Source: JBCCTX01 sp965263105
Lineage (GTDB): Bacteria > Bacteroidota > Bacteroidia > J057
NCBI GenBank assembly: GCA_965263105.1
Contig: CBDHGL010000002.1
Span: 496,001 to 560,000 of the forward strand
Reading direction: 5' to 3'
DNA: 64,000 nucleotides
Shown: piece by piece, positions 19,300-27,863 of the stretch
Numbering within the stretch: the first letter of the stretch is position 1
How the letters are laid out: each line of letters begins with the position of its first letter
The notes under the pieces: model-generated
What the model was told of the DNA's origin: nothing
Databases searched by the model: none
What the model saw: the letters and a program-made list of their open reading frames with translations, nothing else
Position numbers and translations under genes: made by a program

Positions 19300-21198
19300 C
19301 TAATTCTGGCTGGAGGAAATGGGCTTGATGGAAAAGTAGGGAGTTGTTTGTGGAGCTAAATCGGGGGCTTGAATACGTTCGGAAATCTCTGGATGGGGCA
19401 AGGCCCGAAAGAGTTCTCGACGAATTTGGCTTTGCGGCCAACCTGCCGCTCTCAAGCCTTCAAATACTTCCTTTACATAATCTTTTGGTCCACAAATATA
19501 GGCCATTCCACCAGAGGCGAAAGGATATCGTTGCTGGATTTCAATAGCCCTTACATAGCCTATCTTATCTGTAACGAGGGGTGTCCAGGAGAAAACTTCC
19601 ATTCGTGAAGCCCAATACGCTAACTCTTCAGAAAAGACTAAGCTATCCACATTTTTTACGGCCCAATCCAAATGGAAAGGCTGCGGTTGAGCTTTGTTCC
19701 CTCTAGAACGAATCATCGCCATCGCCGCAAGAATACCGGTTCCTCCTGCAAAATAGAAGGTTTCACTCTTCGTAGAAAGAGAACTTAGCTTGGGTGCTGG
19801 AACCACAAAGGGGGGAAGTTCTCCTTGTTGTCGGAACAAATTGATTTGTTCCACAGACAATTCCTTCCGGTCGAGTAAAAGGCCCAAACCCGTTTTCCAA
19901 TCTTTCCAATCCTTTTCTGCACTGATACTTACAGGCCTCCCCTCTTGCAGCGCAATTGAGCGCAGATCTTCTTCGTAATGTATCCATTCTCTAGGAGATT
20001 GACTTTCTCCCTCCTGAATTAATTCATAGGTCAGCATTTTCGACCCTTCATCCTTCTTTCTAAGCACTCTGAGGCCAGAACACAGCTCCATCTCCTGCAA
20101 AATCTGCTTGGACTCCCGATTCGGGCTACTCACATTTTTCAGTATTCCTAAACCTGGCAAAATATGGGTCTGGTGGAGATGAGGTAATTCGGTCTCAAGC
20201 CACTGGTCCAATTGCCGAAGGGAAAAAGAGTCTTCCCGATCTGGGCCGTATGTCATAATTCCTTCCCAATACTCCATTGCCCGGCTCAGAGCTAGCTCTT
20301 GAACATCTGAATTTGACTCCCATTCTTGAAAAGAATAGGCAGGAGGCAAATGGAGGTAGAGAAAGGGCTCTGAATCCCCATACATATCCAGGGAAAGAAG
20401 TGGTTTCAAAGAGTGAAGCGAATCTTCTAGTTTTATATATGACTTTGATTCCAATGTTTGCTTTAGCCATACTTCGATTTCCCCACTTTCCCAACCTAAT
20501 TGAAGGTAATAATACTGTAGTTCCTCTTTGTCTAGCTGAAGGTCTTCGTTTCTGTCTATACAGCTGAGTCGCTTTCTTGCCCAGGCTTCAATTCCCTGGG
20601 GATGGGTAAGTAGTTCACTTAAGGTTTTGGCTATGCCTTTTCCACTTAGGAATATGTGCTCAGCCAAACGAATAGTCATATTTACCTGAGAGTAAACAAG
20701 GTGGTAGGTAAATTGCCTGGCCACCTCTTGAGGGTTTATCCAGGAAAGGGTAGATTCTCCCATTGGGAGCATCAGAAGTCGTTCCCTTTCCAGTAATTCC
20801 TGGTTGAGAAAAATATCATTTAACAGCAAGGGACACTCCAATACAATGGTCGGGCAGTGGGCATTCTGTATATGTTGTATCAAAGAAGAAATTTGGAAGT
20901 GAACTAAACTATTTCCCCGGCTTTGAGGCAATACAACAACCAGTTTTTTAGGTTTTTTACTATAGGTCAACCCCAAGAGTAAGGTGACAAAGTGCTCAAT
21001 TTCTCCCAGGTCAAAAAGAGAGACCCAACAAGCCCAAGTCGTTCCAGGTTCCAACTGTCCTACGCTTGTTAGTAAGCCTTCCTCGTTTAAAGCCGTTGGA
21101 ATAAGTTGACAACCTTGCTCGTAGGTTTCTTCACATAGCTCTTTAACTTTGGCGAGAGAATTGAGAGAATAGGAGGAACAAAGGAGTTTTATTGACAT
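19300..21198 (-). CDS. Multidomain oxidoreductase: Rossmann-like N-terminus, EF-hand, ferredoxin-reductase-like C-terminus
   Basis: 632 residues, no signal peptide. The N-terminal 160 residues show alternating strands and helices (KLVVVLPQSRG, TIVLECPLL) like an NmrA-type nucleotide-binding fold, but without a clear glycine loop. Residues about 214-225 form a textbook EF-hand calcium loop, DRNEDLQLDKEE, with acidic or amide groups at 1, 3, 5, 9 and Glu at 12. Near residue 420 GRPVSIS resembles the flavin-binding RxYS motif with Tyr replaced. Sixty residues later FAGGTGILAAMAMI, then MAYICGPKDYV and a closing helix, match the NAD(P)-binding half of ferredoxin-NADP reductases. A calcium-influenced electron-transfer role is an inference. 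Monocistronic, divergent from the methyltransferase gene. Confidence 0.7.
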   Translation of the reverse strand: MSIKLLCSSYSLNSLAKVKELCEETYEQGCQLIPTALNEEGLLTSVGQLEPGTTWACWVSLFDLGEIEHFVTLLLGLTYSKKPKKLVVVLPQSRGNSLVHFQISSLIQHIQNAHCPTIVLECPLLLNDIFLNQELLERERLLMLPMGESTLSWINPQEVARQFTYHLVYSQVNMTIRLAEHIFLSGKGIAKTLSELLTHPQGIEAWARKRLSCIDRNEDLQLDKEELQYYYLQLGWESGEIEVWLKQTLESKSYIKLEDSLHSLKPLLSLDMYGDSEPFLYLHLPPAYSFQEWESNSDVQELALSRAMEYWEGIMTYGPDREDSFSLRQLDQWLETELPHLHQTHILPGLGILKNVSSPNRESKQILQEMELCSGLRVLRKKDEGSKMLTYELIQEGESQSPREWIHYEEDLRSIALQEGRPVSISAEKDWKDWKTGLGLLLDRKELSVEQINLFRQQGELPPFVVPAPKLSSLSTKSETFYFAGGTGILAAMAMIRSRGNKAQPQPFHLDWAVKNVDSLVFSEELAYWASRMEVFSWTPLVTDKIGYVRAIEIQQRYPFASGGMAYICGPKDYVKEVFEGLRAAGWPQSQIRRELFRALPHPEISERIQAPDLAPQTTPYFSIKPISSSQN

Positions 21199-21408
21199 TC
21201 CGATAGGGGTGTTAGTCTCACATGAAAAGCATTCATATGCACAGCTTCTACAAGGTTAACGGTAGGCAAATATTATTTATTTTCTTTTATTTCTAAAATC
21301 TGATTGATCAAATTTTGGAAAATAATAACGTCGCCAACAAAATTTCTCTTTCCCATTTTTCAAGCAGAAGAAATAGGTAAGAATGTACCGTATAAATACT
21401 AATAGACC

Positions 21409-21921
21409 ATGGAGATACAAATTGCCAAACAACTCATTCAGAGAGCCGTTGTAGATGGCACCTGTTGGGCCGACCTAGGAGCGGGTTCAGGAACTTTTAG
21501 CTTGGCGCTTTCAGAATTATTGGGGCCCCAGGGAAAGGTGATCGCTGTAGATAAGGAAGCACTTATTACTCGGTCAAGCTCCAAATTGAAATCTGCCCCT
21601 ATTCAAAGTTATACGGCAGATTTTACTCATCCCTTGACCCTCCCTCCCTTAGACGGAATCCTCATGGCCAACTCTCTTCACTTTGTTGCTCGGCAGACTA
21701 ACCTATTAGAAAAACTATTGACTTATCTATCCCCCAAGGGAAGTTTTTTACTCATAGAATACGACAGAAGACTTCCCTCTCCCTGGATACCTTATCCCAT
21801 TCCTCGAAAAAAGGGGCAAAGGATCTTTCAAGAACTGGGATTGAAAAATCTTCAAATCATTGGAACGACCCCGTCTAAATACGGAAATGGAGAAATCTAT
21901 GCACTGTGGGGGGAAAAGTAA
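21409..21921 (+). CDS. Small SAM-dependent methyltransferase
   Basis: 170 residues. Residues about 20-30, WADLGAGSGTF, are the class I SAM-binding loop; KVIAVDKEA supplies the acidic residue that binds the ribose, and DGILMANSLHFV is motif post-I/II. The protein is short for the class, with no extra domain to indicate a substrate. It could methylate a small molecule or a lipid. The end of this gene (GNGEIYALWGEK and the following bases) is repeated in degenerate form 330 bases downstream, so the 3' end appears to have been duplicated. Confidence 0.85.
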   Translation: MEIQIAKQLIQRAVVDGTCWADLGAGSGTFSLALSELLGPQGKVIAVDKEALITRSSSKLKSAPIQSYTADFTHPLTLPPLDGILMANSLHFVARQTNLLEKLLTYLSPKGSFLLIEYDRRLPSPWIPYPIPRKKGQRIFQELGLKNLQIIGTTPSKYGNGEIYALWGEK

Positions 21922-21976
21922 GATGGCTACCTCACTTTTACAGCCGTCCCATAAGCCAAGATCTCCGAAGCAGCCG

Positions 21977-22399
21977 CCATGATCATGATTGAAATTAAAG
22001 TTTTTATTCTTCCCTTTCCTCTCTACATTTAAGCAGGATTTTGCTGGAGATTCTATTTCATTTTTCTACCAAGACTATTCTACCCACATTGTTTTCCATT
22101 GTCATTGCTAATTATCAATTAGGTTAAACAGACAAGATTTATATCCCCCAAGTTTTTTTCAAAAACTTTAAAGATTAATCTATTTCATTGATGAGTTTTT
22201 ATCCCTTTCCTCTTGATGAAAAGTTTCCAACCAAGGCTGTCTAAATATCGGAAATGGAGGAAATTTACTGTGTTAAGTAAGACCGCGCCCATCTTCCGAA
22301 ACCCATGATCATGATTGAAATTAAAGTTTTTATTCTTCCCTTTCCTCTCTACATTTAAGCAGGATTTTGCTGGAGATTCTATTTCATTTTTCTACCAAG
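21977..22399 (+). repeat. Direct repeat, 97 identical bases, 326-base period
   Basis: Blocks 21977-22073 and 22303-22399 are identical and start CCATGATCATGATTG. The similarity extends further in degraded form on both sides: CTACCCACATT after each block, and TAAATAYGGAAATGGAG before each block. The period of 326 bases and the gene tail included in the unit suggest a tandem duplication that began inside the methyltransferase gene, with later decay outside the 97-base core. Confidence 0.85.
22147..22213 (-). repeat. Dispersed A/T-rich element, copy 2 (opposite orientation)
   Basis: Read on the minus strand it begins ACTTTTCATCAAGA, continues with ATGAAATAGATTA and ends AAAGTTTTTGAAAAAAACTT, the same order as 2773-2938 but without the internal direct repeats. 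Confidence 0.55.
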
Positions 22400-22469
22400 C
22401 TATTGCTACCCACATTTTTTCCATAGGCTGTCGACTGTGGACTATCAATCTATTAACCCTTATCCTCCC

Positions 22470-24343
22470 ATGTTCACCCTGAGATTTGTTACCAACCAAT
22501 ATCGACCCAATCACCTGGTTACCCTTCGCACAACATTCAAAACTGGCAGGAAGACTTACCGGGAAATTACGAAGGAGATTCCTGGGTATTCTCTCTACCC
22601 GATGAACCCTATCAAAATGGATTTACCTGTAAATTTATTTTAGAAGAGCAGTACTGGATGCAAGGCAATGATTTATTTATTCAACCCTTTCCCGGAGGAG
22701 ACTTTGTCTTCGATGAAATTCAAGTACAATTTCCTGTCCTTACGGAAATAGTAACTGAAAATGGGATCGTTGCCCGGAACTTCTTTGCCCCTAATTTGGA
22801 CCCCAATCAGCTTTACGATGTCATCGTAATTGGCTCAGGGATTGGGGGGGGAATCCTTGCAGATCAATTGGCGGATCTCGGGATGGATGTACTAGTCTTG
22901 GAAGCCGGCAGTTACCTCTTCCCTTCCCACGTAGGCAATCTGCCTCGTCAGCATTTTCTCATGAAAGGAGTCGATAAGAATATCTGGGGGCTTTGGGATG
23001 ATTTTAAGGTTACCAATTATAACAACCAGGCCGACTCTCAATATATTGGAGGCCAGGGGTTTAACCTAGGGGGAAGAAGCATCTTCTGGGGAGGATTGAT
23101 TCCTGAGATGCGCGGATACGAGTTTGATGGAGACTGGCCAGAGGAAATAAAACAATACATGTTAGCGGAAGGCTATGGCCAGTCCAACCAACTCATGAAA
23201 AAGGCGCAAGTCAATTCTCCCTTCCAACAAGAAGCCATCAATTTCCTTGCTACTCAATTCCCGGAATACCAAACTTTTACGGCCCCGATGGCTATTTCCC
23301 ATACGAATCCCTCCCAGCGAAATGTAGGAAGTGGCGTTTTCTCTACCGCCGATTTGCTCATGGAATCTCGAATGAGTCAAGGCGTTTCTGGGAATGCAAA
23401 CCTCACGGTGAACCTTAACCACGCCGTCAATTTTATTGAAACTGAGGGAGCTGCAGCCCAGGCCGTGGTTGCTACAGACTTAATTGCAGGGATGGATAGA
23501 AGGTACCAGGCACGCGATATTGTCCTGGCAGCTGGAACGGTGGAAAGCGCCAAAATCGCTCAATTGAGTAATCTCAATGACCCCCATGAGAAAATAGGGG
23601 TAGGGATAACTGATCATCCTATTTTCTTCACCCACTTTGCCTTACCAAACACTTCACCCTTTTTTAGAAGAGATGCAGCCGCAAAAATGCTCATGCAGCA
23701 TCAGGCAGCAGGAATAGGCGCTGACAATCAGTTTCAACATCGATACAATGTAGTGGTAGAAATTGGAACCGATTTCAACCAGGGCAGGTTTGTCGATCCC
23801 GATCTGGCTCAAGCTCATTGGGAGGCCAAGGGCGAGTTTATGCTGTGTGAAATTGTCTTCCTATTCCATGCTCCTCTTGTGGAAGGAAATAATATAGCCC
23901 AACAAGGCCCCTCTTATGTAAAACCCGATGTCTTCATGCAAGCGGCTCCTATCACCGGAGAAGAATGGGAGGAAATCAATGCCTTCAAAGACGCAGTCAT
24001 CCAGGCCCTGGGAGGCATGGCTATCGAAGGTCAAAACCTGGATTTGCTGACTGCTGGTTTGGGAGGGGTTGCCCATGAGGTGGGAACCCTTCGGATGGGA
24101 CCAAATGGGGTGGTAGATGCCAACCTCAAATTCCATGGATATGACAACCTGTATGCCTGTGACCTATCGGTTTTTCCTAATTCTCCCGCCGCCAATCCTA
24201 CATTGACCTTAGGTGCCTTAGCCCTCCGACTTGCGCAACACCTTCGTGCTAAACACCCCGAAGAAGCCGAGACACGAGGTTTTGAGTCCCTGGAAGAGCC
24301 ACGGAATTTCTCTCCTTGGGTTTCGCAATTATATGGGAAATAA
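22470..24343 (+). CDS. GMC-family FAD-dependent oxidoreductase; frame break at 22539-22542
   Basis: About 624 codons after correction. The FAD loop is VIVIGSGIGGGILADQLAD, followed by MDVLVLEAGS; GGRSIFWGGLIP and the C-terminal NPTLTLGALALRLAQHL are GMC-type signatures, and HEVGTLRMG lies where the active-site region should be. GMC enzymes oxidise alcohols or sugars. An extra N-terminal domain of about 90 residues (MFTLRFVTNQYRP to EEQYWMQGNDLFI) precedes the FAD domain. It is read only if one base is added at the run AAAA (22539-22542), giving NWQEDLPGNYEGDSWVFSL. Without correction the gene would start at 22658. This is the one break in the window that needs an added base. Confidence 0.82.
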
Positions 24344-24554
24344 AAAAACCTCCACCCGGGAGGGCAGAGGCAAAGTTAATCGTAAACTGCACGTCACAAC
24401 AAAGGTATGGCTTGGGGAGGAGACTTATTGTGACATATAGGACAATTATGTGGATTTTTTGTAATAACCATTCATTGTAATTTATTTTACGAAATAAATG
24501 CGGTTTTGCGGGCTTTCTATGGAAATAAAAGGAACGAATTTTAATTTGCATGGT

Positions 24555-25277
24555 ATGGCAAGAATCCATTTAATTTCTAGTCCCAGGAATTTATCTACTG
24601 CGTTGATGTATGCCTTTGCCCAGCGCAAGGATATGCAGGTTGTGGATGAACCCCTGTATGCGCACTACCTTCAGGCTACAGGCAAACATCATCCTGGGAG
24701 GACTCAAATACTCGAATCCCAAGTTTCCGACGGGAGAAAAGTACTGGAGGCCATGGCGCATGGCACGTATGGGAAACCCCATGTTTTCTTCAAAGGAATG
24801 GCCCATCATTTGGTCCATATAGATTGGAAGCTCCTCTTACCCTTTACCCATGTTATCTATCTCCGAAACCCCCAGCAATTGATTGCTTCTTTTGCTAAGG
24901 TTATTGAGCAGCCTTCCATGGAAGATATAGGCGTTAAGCTCCAATATGAACTATTTAGTTTCCTCAAGGAAAATGGGAATACACCCATTGTATTGGATTC
25001 GGGTAGCCTACTGGCCAATCCTGAAAATATTTTGCGAAAGCTCTGTCTAGCACTGCGGATCCCTTTTGACAGGGCCATGCTTTCCTGGGAAGCGGGTCCC
25101 CGTCCAGAGGATGGGGTTTGGGCACCCTATTGGTATGCCAATGTGCACCGTTCTACAGGTTTTGCCAAACAAGTCACTAGCAGTAGACCCCTTCCCTCTT
25201 CCCTTGAACCCCTTTACAAGGAGTGCTTACCATTTTATGAGGAAATGGTCAAAGGAGGGCTCGAATTCTCCGAATAA
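24555..25277 (+). CDS. Sulfotransferase-like P-loop protein
   Basis: 240 residues. The start RIHLISSPRNLSTALMYAF is the 5'-phosphosulfate loop of sulfotransferase-fold proteins (here SPRNLST in place of the usual xRSGT), and THVIYLRNPQQLIASFAKV is the 3'-phosphate motif with its conserved Arg. Proteins of this subgroup are often annotated as sulfotransferase family without a tested acceptor. I chose Met at 24555 because the upstream in-frame start at 24498 adds residues unlike the family. It follows the GMC gene after 211 bases and precedes a LytTR regulator; the functional link is unclear. Confidence 0.75.
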   Translation: MARIHLISSPRNLSTALMYAFAQRKDMQVVDEPLYAHYLQATGKHHPGRTQILESQVSDGRKVLEAMAHGTYGKPHVFFKGMAHHLVHIDWKLLLPFTHVIYLRNPQQLIASFAKVIEQPSMEDIGVKLQYELFSFLKENGNTPIVLDSGSLLANPENILRKLCLALRIPFDRAMLSWEAGPRPEDGVWAPYWYANVHRSTGFAKQVTSSRPLPSSLEPLYKECLPFYEEMVKGGLEFSE

Positions 25278-25319
25278 ATGAAAGTTTCCATTTGAGGGTA
25301 ATTTGTGTATTTTTCCCCT

Positions 25320-26078
25320 ATGGAGAATATCAAGGTTCTCATCGTAGAAGATGATATGATCATCGGAGCGGATTTATCCCTAAACCTCTCCCAGAGAGGC
25401 TATGAGGTCTTGGGAATTATCCCCAGGGGTGAGAGCGTCTTGGAGAGTATAGCTGCAGAGATTCCTGACCTTATTCTGATGGATGTCAACCTCAAGGGAA
25501 CGTGGGATGGGATAGACACCGCCCAAAAGGTCCAGGAATCCTATGATATTCCCCTGATCTTTCTTACGGCGAATTCAGATTCTGAGACATTTTCCCGGGC
25601 AAAGTCTTTGAAACCCTTTGCTTTTCTCATAAAACCCTATCAGCCAGATGACTTGGAACGAGCCATGGAATTGGCCATCAGTCGGATGGAGGAAAATGCC
25701 ATTCCCAGCTCAACTTCACCGTCCCCAGATAAAAGTACTGCTTCAGACCAAGATGGCTTCATCCTAAAAGACCGCATCTTCATTAAGTCTAAGGACCGTT
25801 TGGTCAAAGTATCGGTGGAAGATATTCTTTACATCGAAGCGGAAAGCAATTACAGTAAAATCGTAACCCGGGAAAAAGATTTTCTGATGGCCTTGACCTT
25901 GAAAGCGATTGAACAACGACTCAACCATCCGGCCTTTATCCGGGTCCATCGTTCCTATATCATCAATCTACACAAATTGGATGCGGTAGGAGAAGTGTAC
26001 TTAAGCGTGGGGAAACAACAGATCCCTATCAGCAAATCCAACCGAGAAAAGCTGTTTCAGCGTCTTAAGATGATTTAG
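25320..26078 (+). CDS. LytTR-family response regulator
   Basis: 252 residues. Receiver domain at 1-120: VLIVEDDMII acidic pocket, LILMDVNLKG with the phosphate-accepting Asp, IFLTANSD and FLIKPYQ with Lys. A linker of about 25 residues rich in Ser/Pro leads to a LytTR DNA-binding domain (FIKSKDRLVKV, DILYIEAESNYSKI, FIRVHRSYIINL). No histidine kinase gene is adjacent, so the partner is elsewhere. Start chosen at ATG 25320 rather than 25305, since ENIKVLIVED fits the usual start. The amidase gene follows after 21 bases and may be in the same unit. Confidence 0.92.
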   Translation: MENIKVLIVEDDMIIGADLSLNLSQRGYEVLGIIPRGESVLESIAAEIPDLILMDVNLKGTWDGIDTAQKVQESYDIPLIFLTANSDSETFSRAKSLKPFAFLIKPYQPDDLERAMELAISRMEENAIPSSTSPSPDKSTASDQDGFILKDRIFIKSKDRLVKVSVEDILYIEAESNYSKIVTREKDFLMALTLKAIEQRLNHPAFIRVHRSYIINLHKLDAVGEVYLSVGKQQIPISKSNREKLFQRLKMI

Positions 26079-26099
26079 GCTACCTTAACGAAAAACTGT

Positions 26100-27791
26100 A
26101 TGCCATCCTTCAAGCACTCCTATTTCTCACTCCTCATTTACCTTTGTCTTACAGCCTCTCTCCTTTCCCATGCCTGTTCGGGAGCAAAAAACCACCCATT
26201 TTCTCGTAGAGATATTATTGGGGCACAGCGCGTATTGGACCTAAATTTTACTCGAGATGAGATCGATAGCATGCGCACCTGGCTCAAAAGGAGTCACTCA
26301 GGAATTCAAGCCATGCGGCATCTTAGCTTAGAAAATGCAGAACTCCCTAGGCTCCTGTTTTCACCTGAGCCAAGAAATTATCAATACAATTCTGAACAAA
26401 AACCTATTTTCTGGCCGGAAGAAAAAGCGATGCCTCTTCCAGAAAATCTAGAAGAACTAGCCTTTTCTCCGCTGACGGAGTTAGGCCTCCTCTTGAAATC
26501 CAGAAAACTAAAGTCCTTAGACCTCACTCAGATGTATATCGACCGTATACATCGCTATGACGATACCCTTCAGGCTGTTATTACCCTAACGGAGGAATTG
26601 GCCTTGCAACAAGCCAAGAAAGCAGATCGGGAACTCGACTCGGGTTATTATCGTGGGCCCCTCCACGGTATTCCCTATGGGATCAAGGACTTATTTGCTG
26701 TACCCGGCTATCCTACTACCTGGGGAGCAGCCCCTTACCAGGATCAAGTATTTGAGGAAAAGGCCTTTATTGTCCAAAAATTGGAGGAAGCGGGAGCTGT
26801 CCTAATTGCTAAACTCTCTTCTGGGGAGTTAGCCAATGGAGACGTATGGTTTGGCGGAAAAACGAAAAACCCCTGGGATTTAAGCCAAGGTGCTAGGGGA
26901 TCTTCTGCCGGATCGGGATCAGCAACGGCGGCAGGGCTGGTTGCCTTTGCCATAGGGACTGAGACCTGGGGTTCTATCGTTTCCCCTGCTACCCGCTGTG
27001 GAATCACCGGCCTCCGGCCTAGCTATGGCCGGGTAAGCCGGACAGGTGGGATGACCCTTTCCTGGACCTTGGACAAGGTGGGTCCCATGTGCCGAAGTGC
27101 CCTGGACTGCGCCCTGGTCTTTGATGTCATTCGAGGAAAAGACCCGCAAGATCCTAGTACAGTCGACAAAGCCTTCAATTTTCAGCCAAAAAGGGACCTG
27201 AGTAAGCTGTCTGTTGCCTTCCTCAAAAGCTACTTCGATGAAAACCTGGAAGACTCCACTGCTGTAGGACGCAATGATGCCCAGGCCTTGGAAGTATTTC
27301 GTTCCCTAGGCATGGTCCTGGATTCCATTGATCTCCCGGAACGCTTTCCCGCATCGGATATGATGTCCTTCACCATCCGAGCGGAGGCAGGAGCCGCCTT
27401 TGAGGAACTTGTCATGCAAAACAAAGAGGACCTACTTACCCGCAAAACCGCTAATAGCAGAGCTAACTCTTTGCGGATTTCCTACTTTATGCCAGCCACC
27501 TCCTATGTACAGGCACAAAGGTTGCGAGGACAGTTAATCGAATCCGTAGATAGCCTTTTTCAGCAGTATGACTTGATTTTAGCCCCTACTTTTGGAAACA
27601 ATCAATCGGCTGTTACCAACCTCACTGGCCATCCGGTTATTTCTCTTCCGACGGGAAAGGACGATAAGGGAAGGCCGACTAGTATGGTTTTGATTGGGCG
27701 CCTTTATGAAGAAGCTACCTTATTGGAGGCCGCCTACCAATTTCAAGAGCGTACAGATGTTGATGAGGAATGGCCAGAATGGTTGCGTTGA
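26100..27791 (+). CDS. Amidase-signature family hydrolase, predicted lipoprotein
   Basis: 563 residues. Signal with LLSHACSG suggests a lipoprotein Cys near residue 26. The amidase signature is complete: GIPYGIKDLF with the catalytic Lys, GSSAGSGSATAAGL with the bridging Ser, and TETWGSIVSPATRCG with the nucleophile Ser, where the usual Gly-Gly-Ser is Trp-Gly-Ser. This family hydrolyses carboxamides through Ser-cisSer-Lys. A 120-residue N-terminal extension lies before the fold. Substrate unknown; a periplasmic place suggests use of an external amide or peptide. It starts 21 bases after the regulator and is followed by a GH2 enzyme on the same strand. Confidence 0.9.
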   Translation: MPSFKHSYFSLLIYLCLTASLLSHACSGAKNHPFSRRDIIGAQRVLDLNFTRDEIDSMRTWLKRSHSGIQAMRHLSLENAELPRLLFSPEPRNYQYNSEQKPIFWPEEKAMPLPENLEELAFSPLTELGLLLKSRKLKSLDLTQMYIDRIHRYDDTLQAVITLTEELALQQAKKADRELDSGYYRGPLHGIPYGIKDLFAVPGYPTTWGAAPYQDQVFEEKAFIVQKLEEAGAVLIAKLSSGELANGDVWFGGKTKNPWDLSQGARGSSAGSGSATAAGLVAFAIGTETWGSIVSPATRCGITGLRPSYGRVSRTGGMTLSWTLDKVGPMCRSALDCALVFDVIRGKDPQDPSTVDKAFNFQPKRDLSKLSVAFLKSYFDENLEDSTAVGRNDAQALEVFRSLGMVLDSIDLPERFPASDMMSFTIRAEAGAAFEELVMQNKEDLLTRKTANSRANSLRISYFMPATSYVQAQRLRGQLIESVDSLFQQYDLILAPTFGNNQSAVTNLTGHPVISLPTGKDDKGRPTSMVLIGRLYEEATLLEAAYQFQERTDVDEEWPEWLR

Positions 27792-27863
27792 GAGATCTGG
27801 AAAAATATCCGAAATAATTAATTATTCCCTATATTCAAACAAACTACCCAGACCTCCTTGCTT

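Larger units (their letters stand above)
21922..22469. other. 548-base spacer formed largely by a duplication
   Basis: Contains two identical 97-base blocks (21977-22073 and 22303-22399), a second decayed copy of the methyltransferase 3' end at about 22236-22282, copy 2 of an A/T-rich dispersed element (about 22147-22213), and a TGTGGACTATC repeat unit at 22428-22448. No gene is supported. Confidence 0.65.

Noticed and set aside
24346..24372. Terminator-like stem after the GMC gene
   Set aside because: On the plus strand no T run follows; on the minus strand it would serve no gene nearby.
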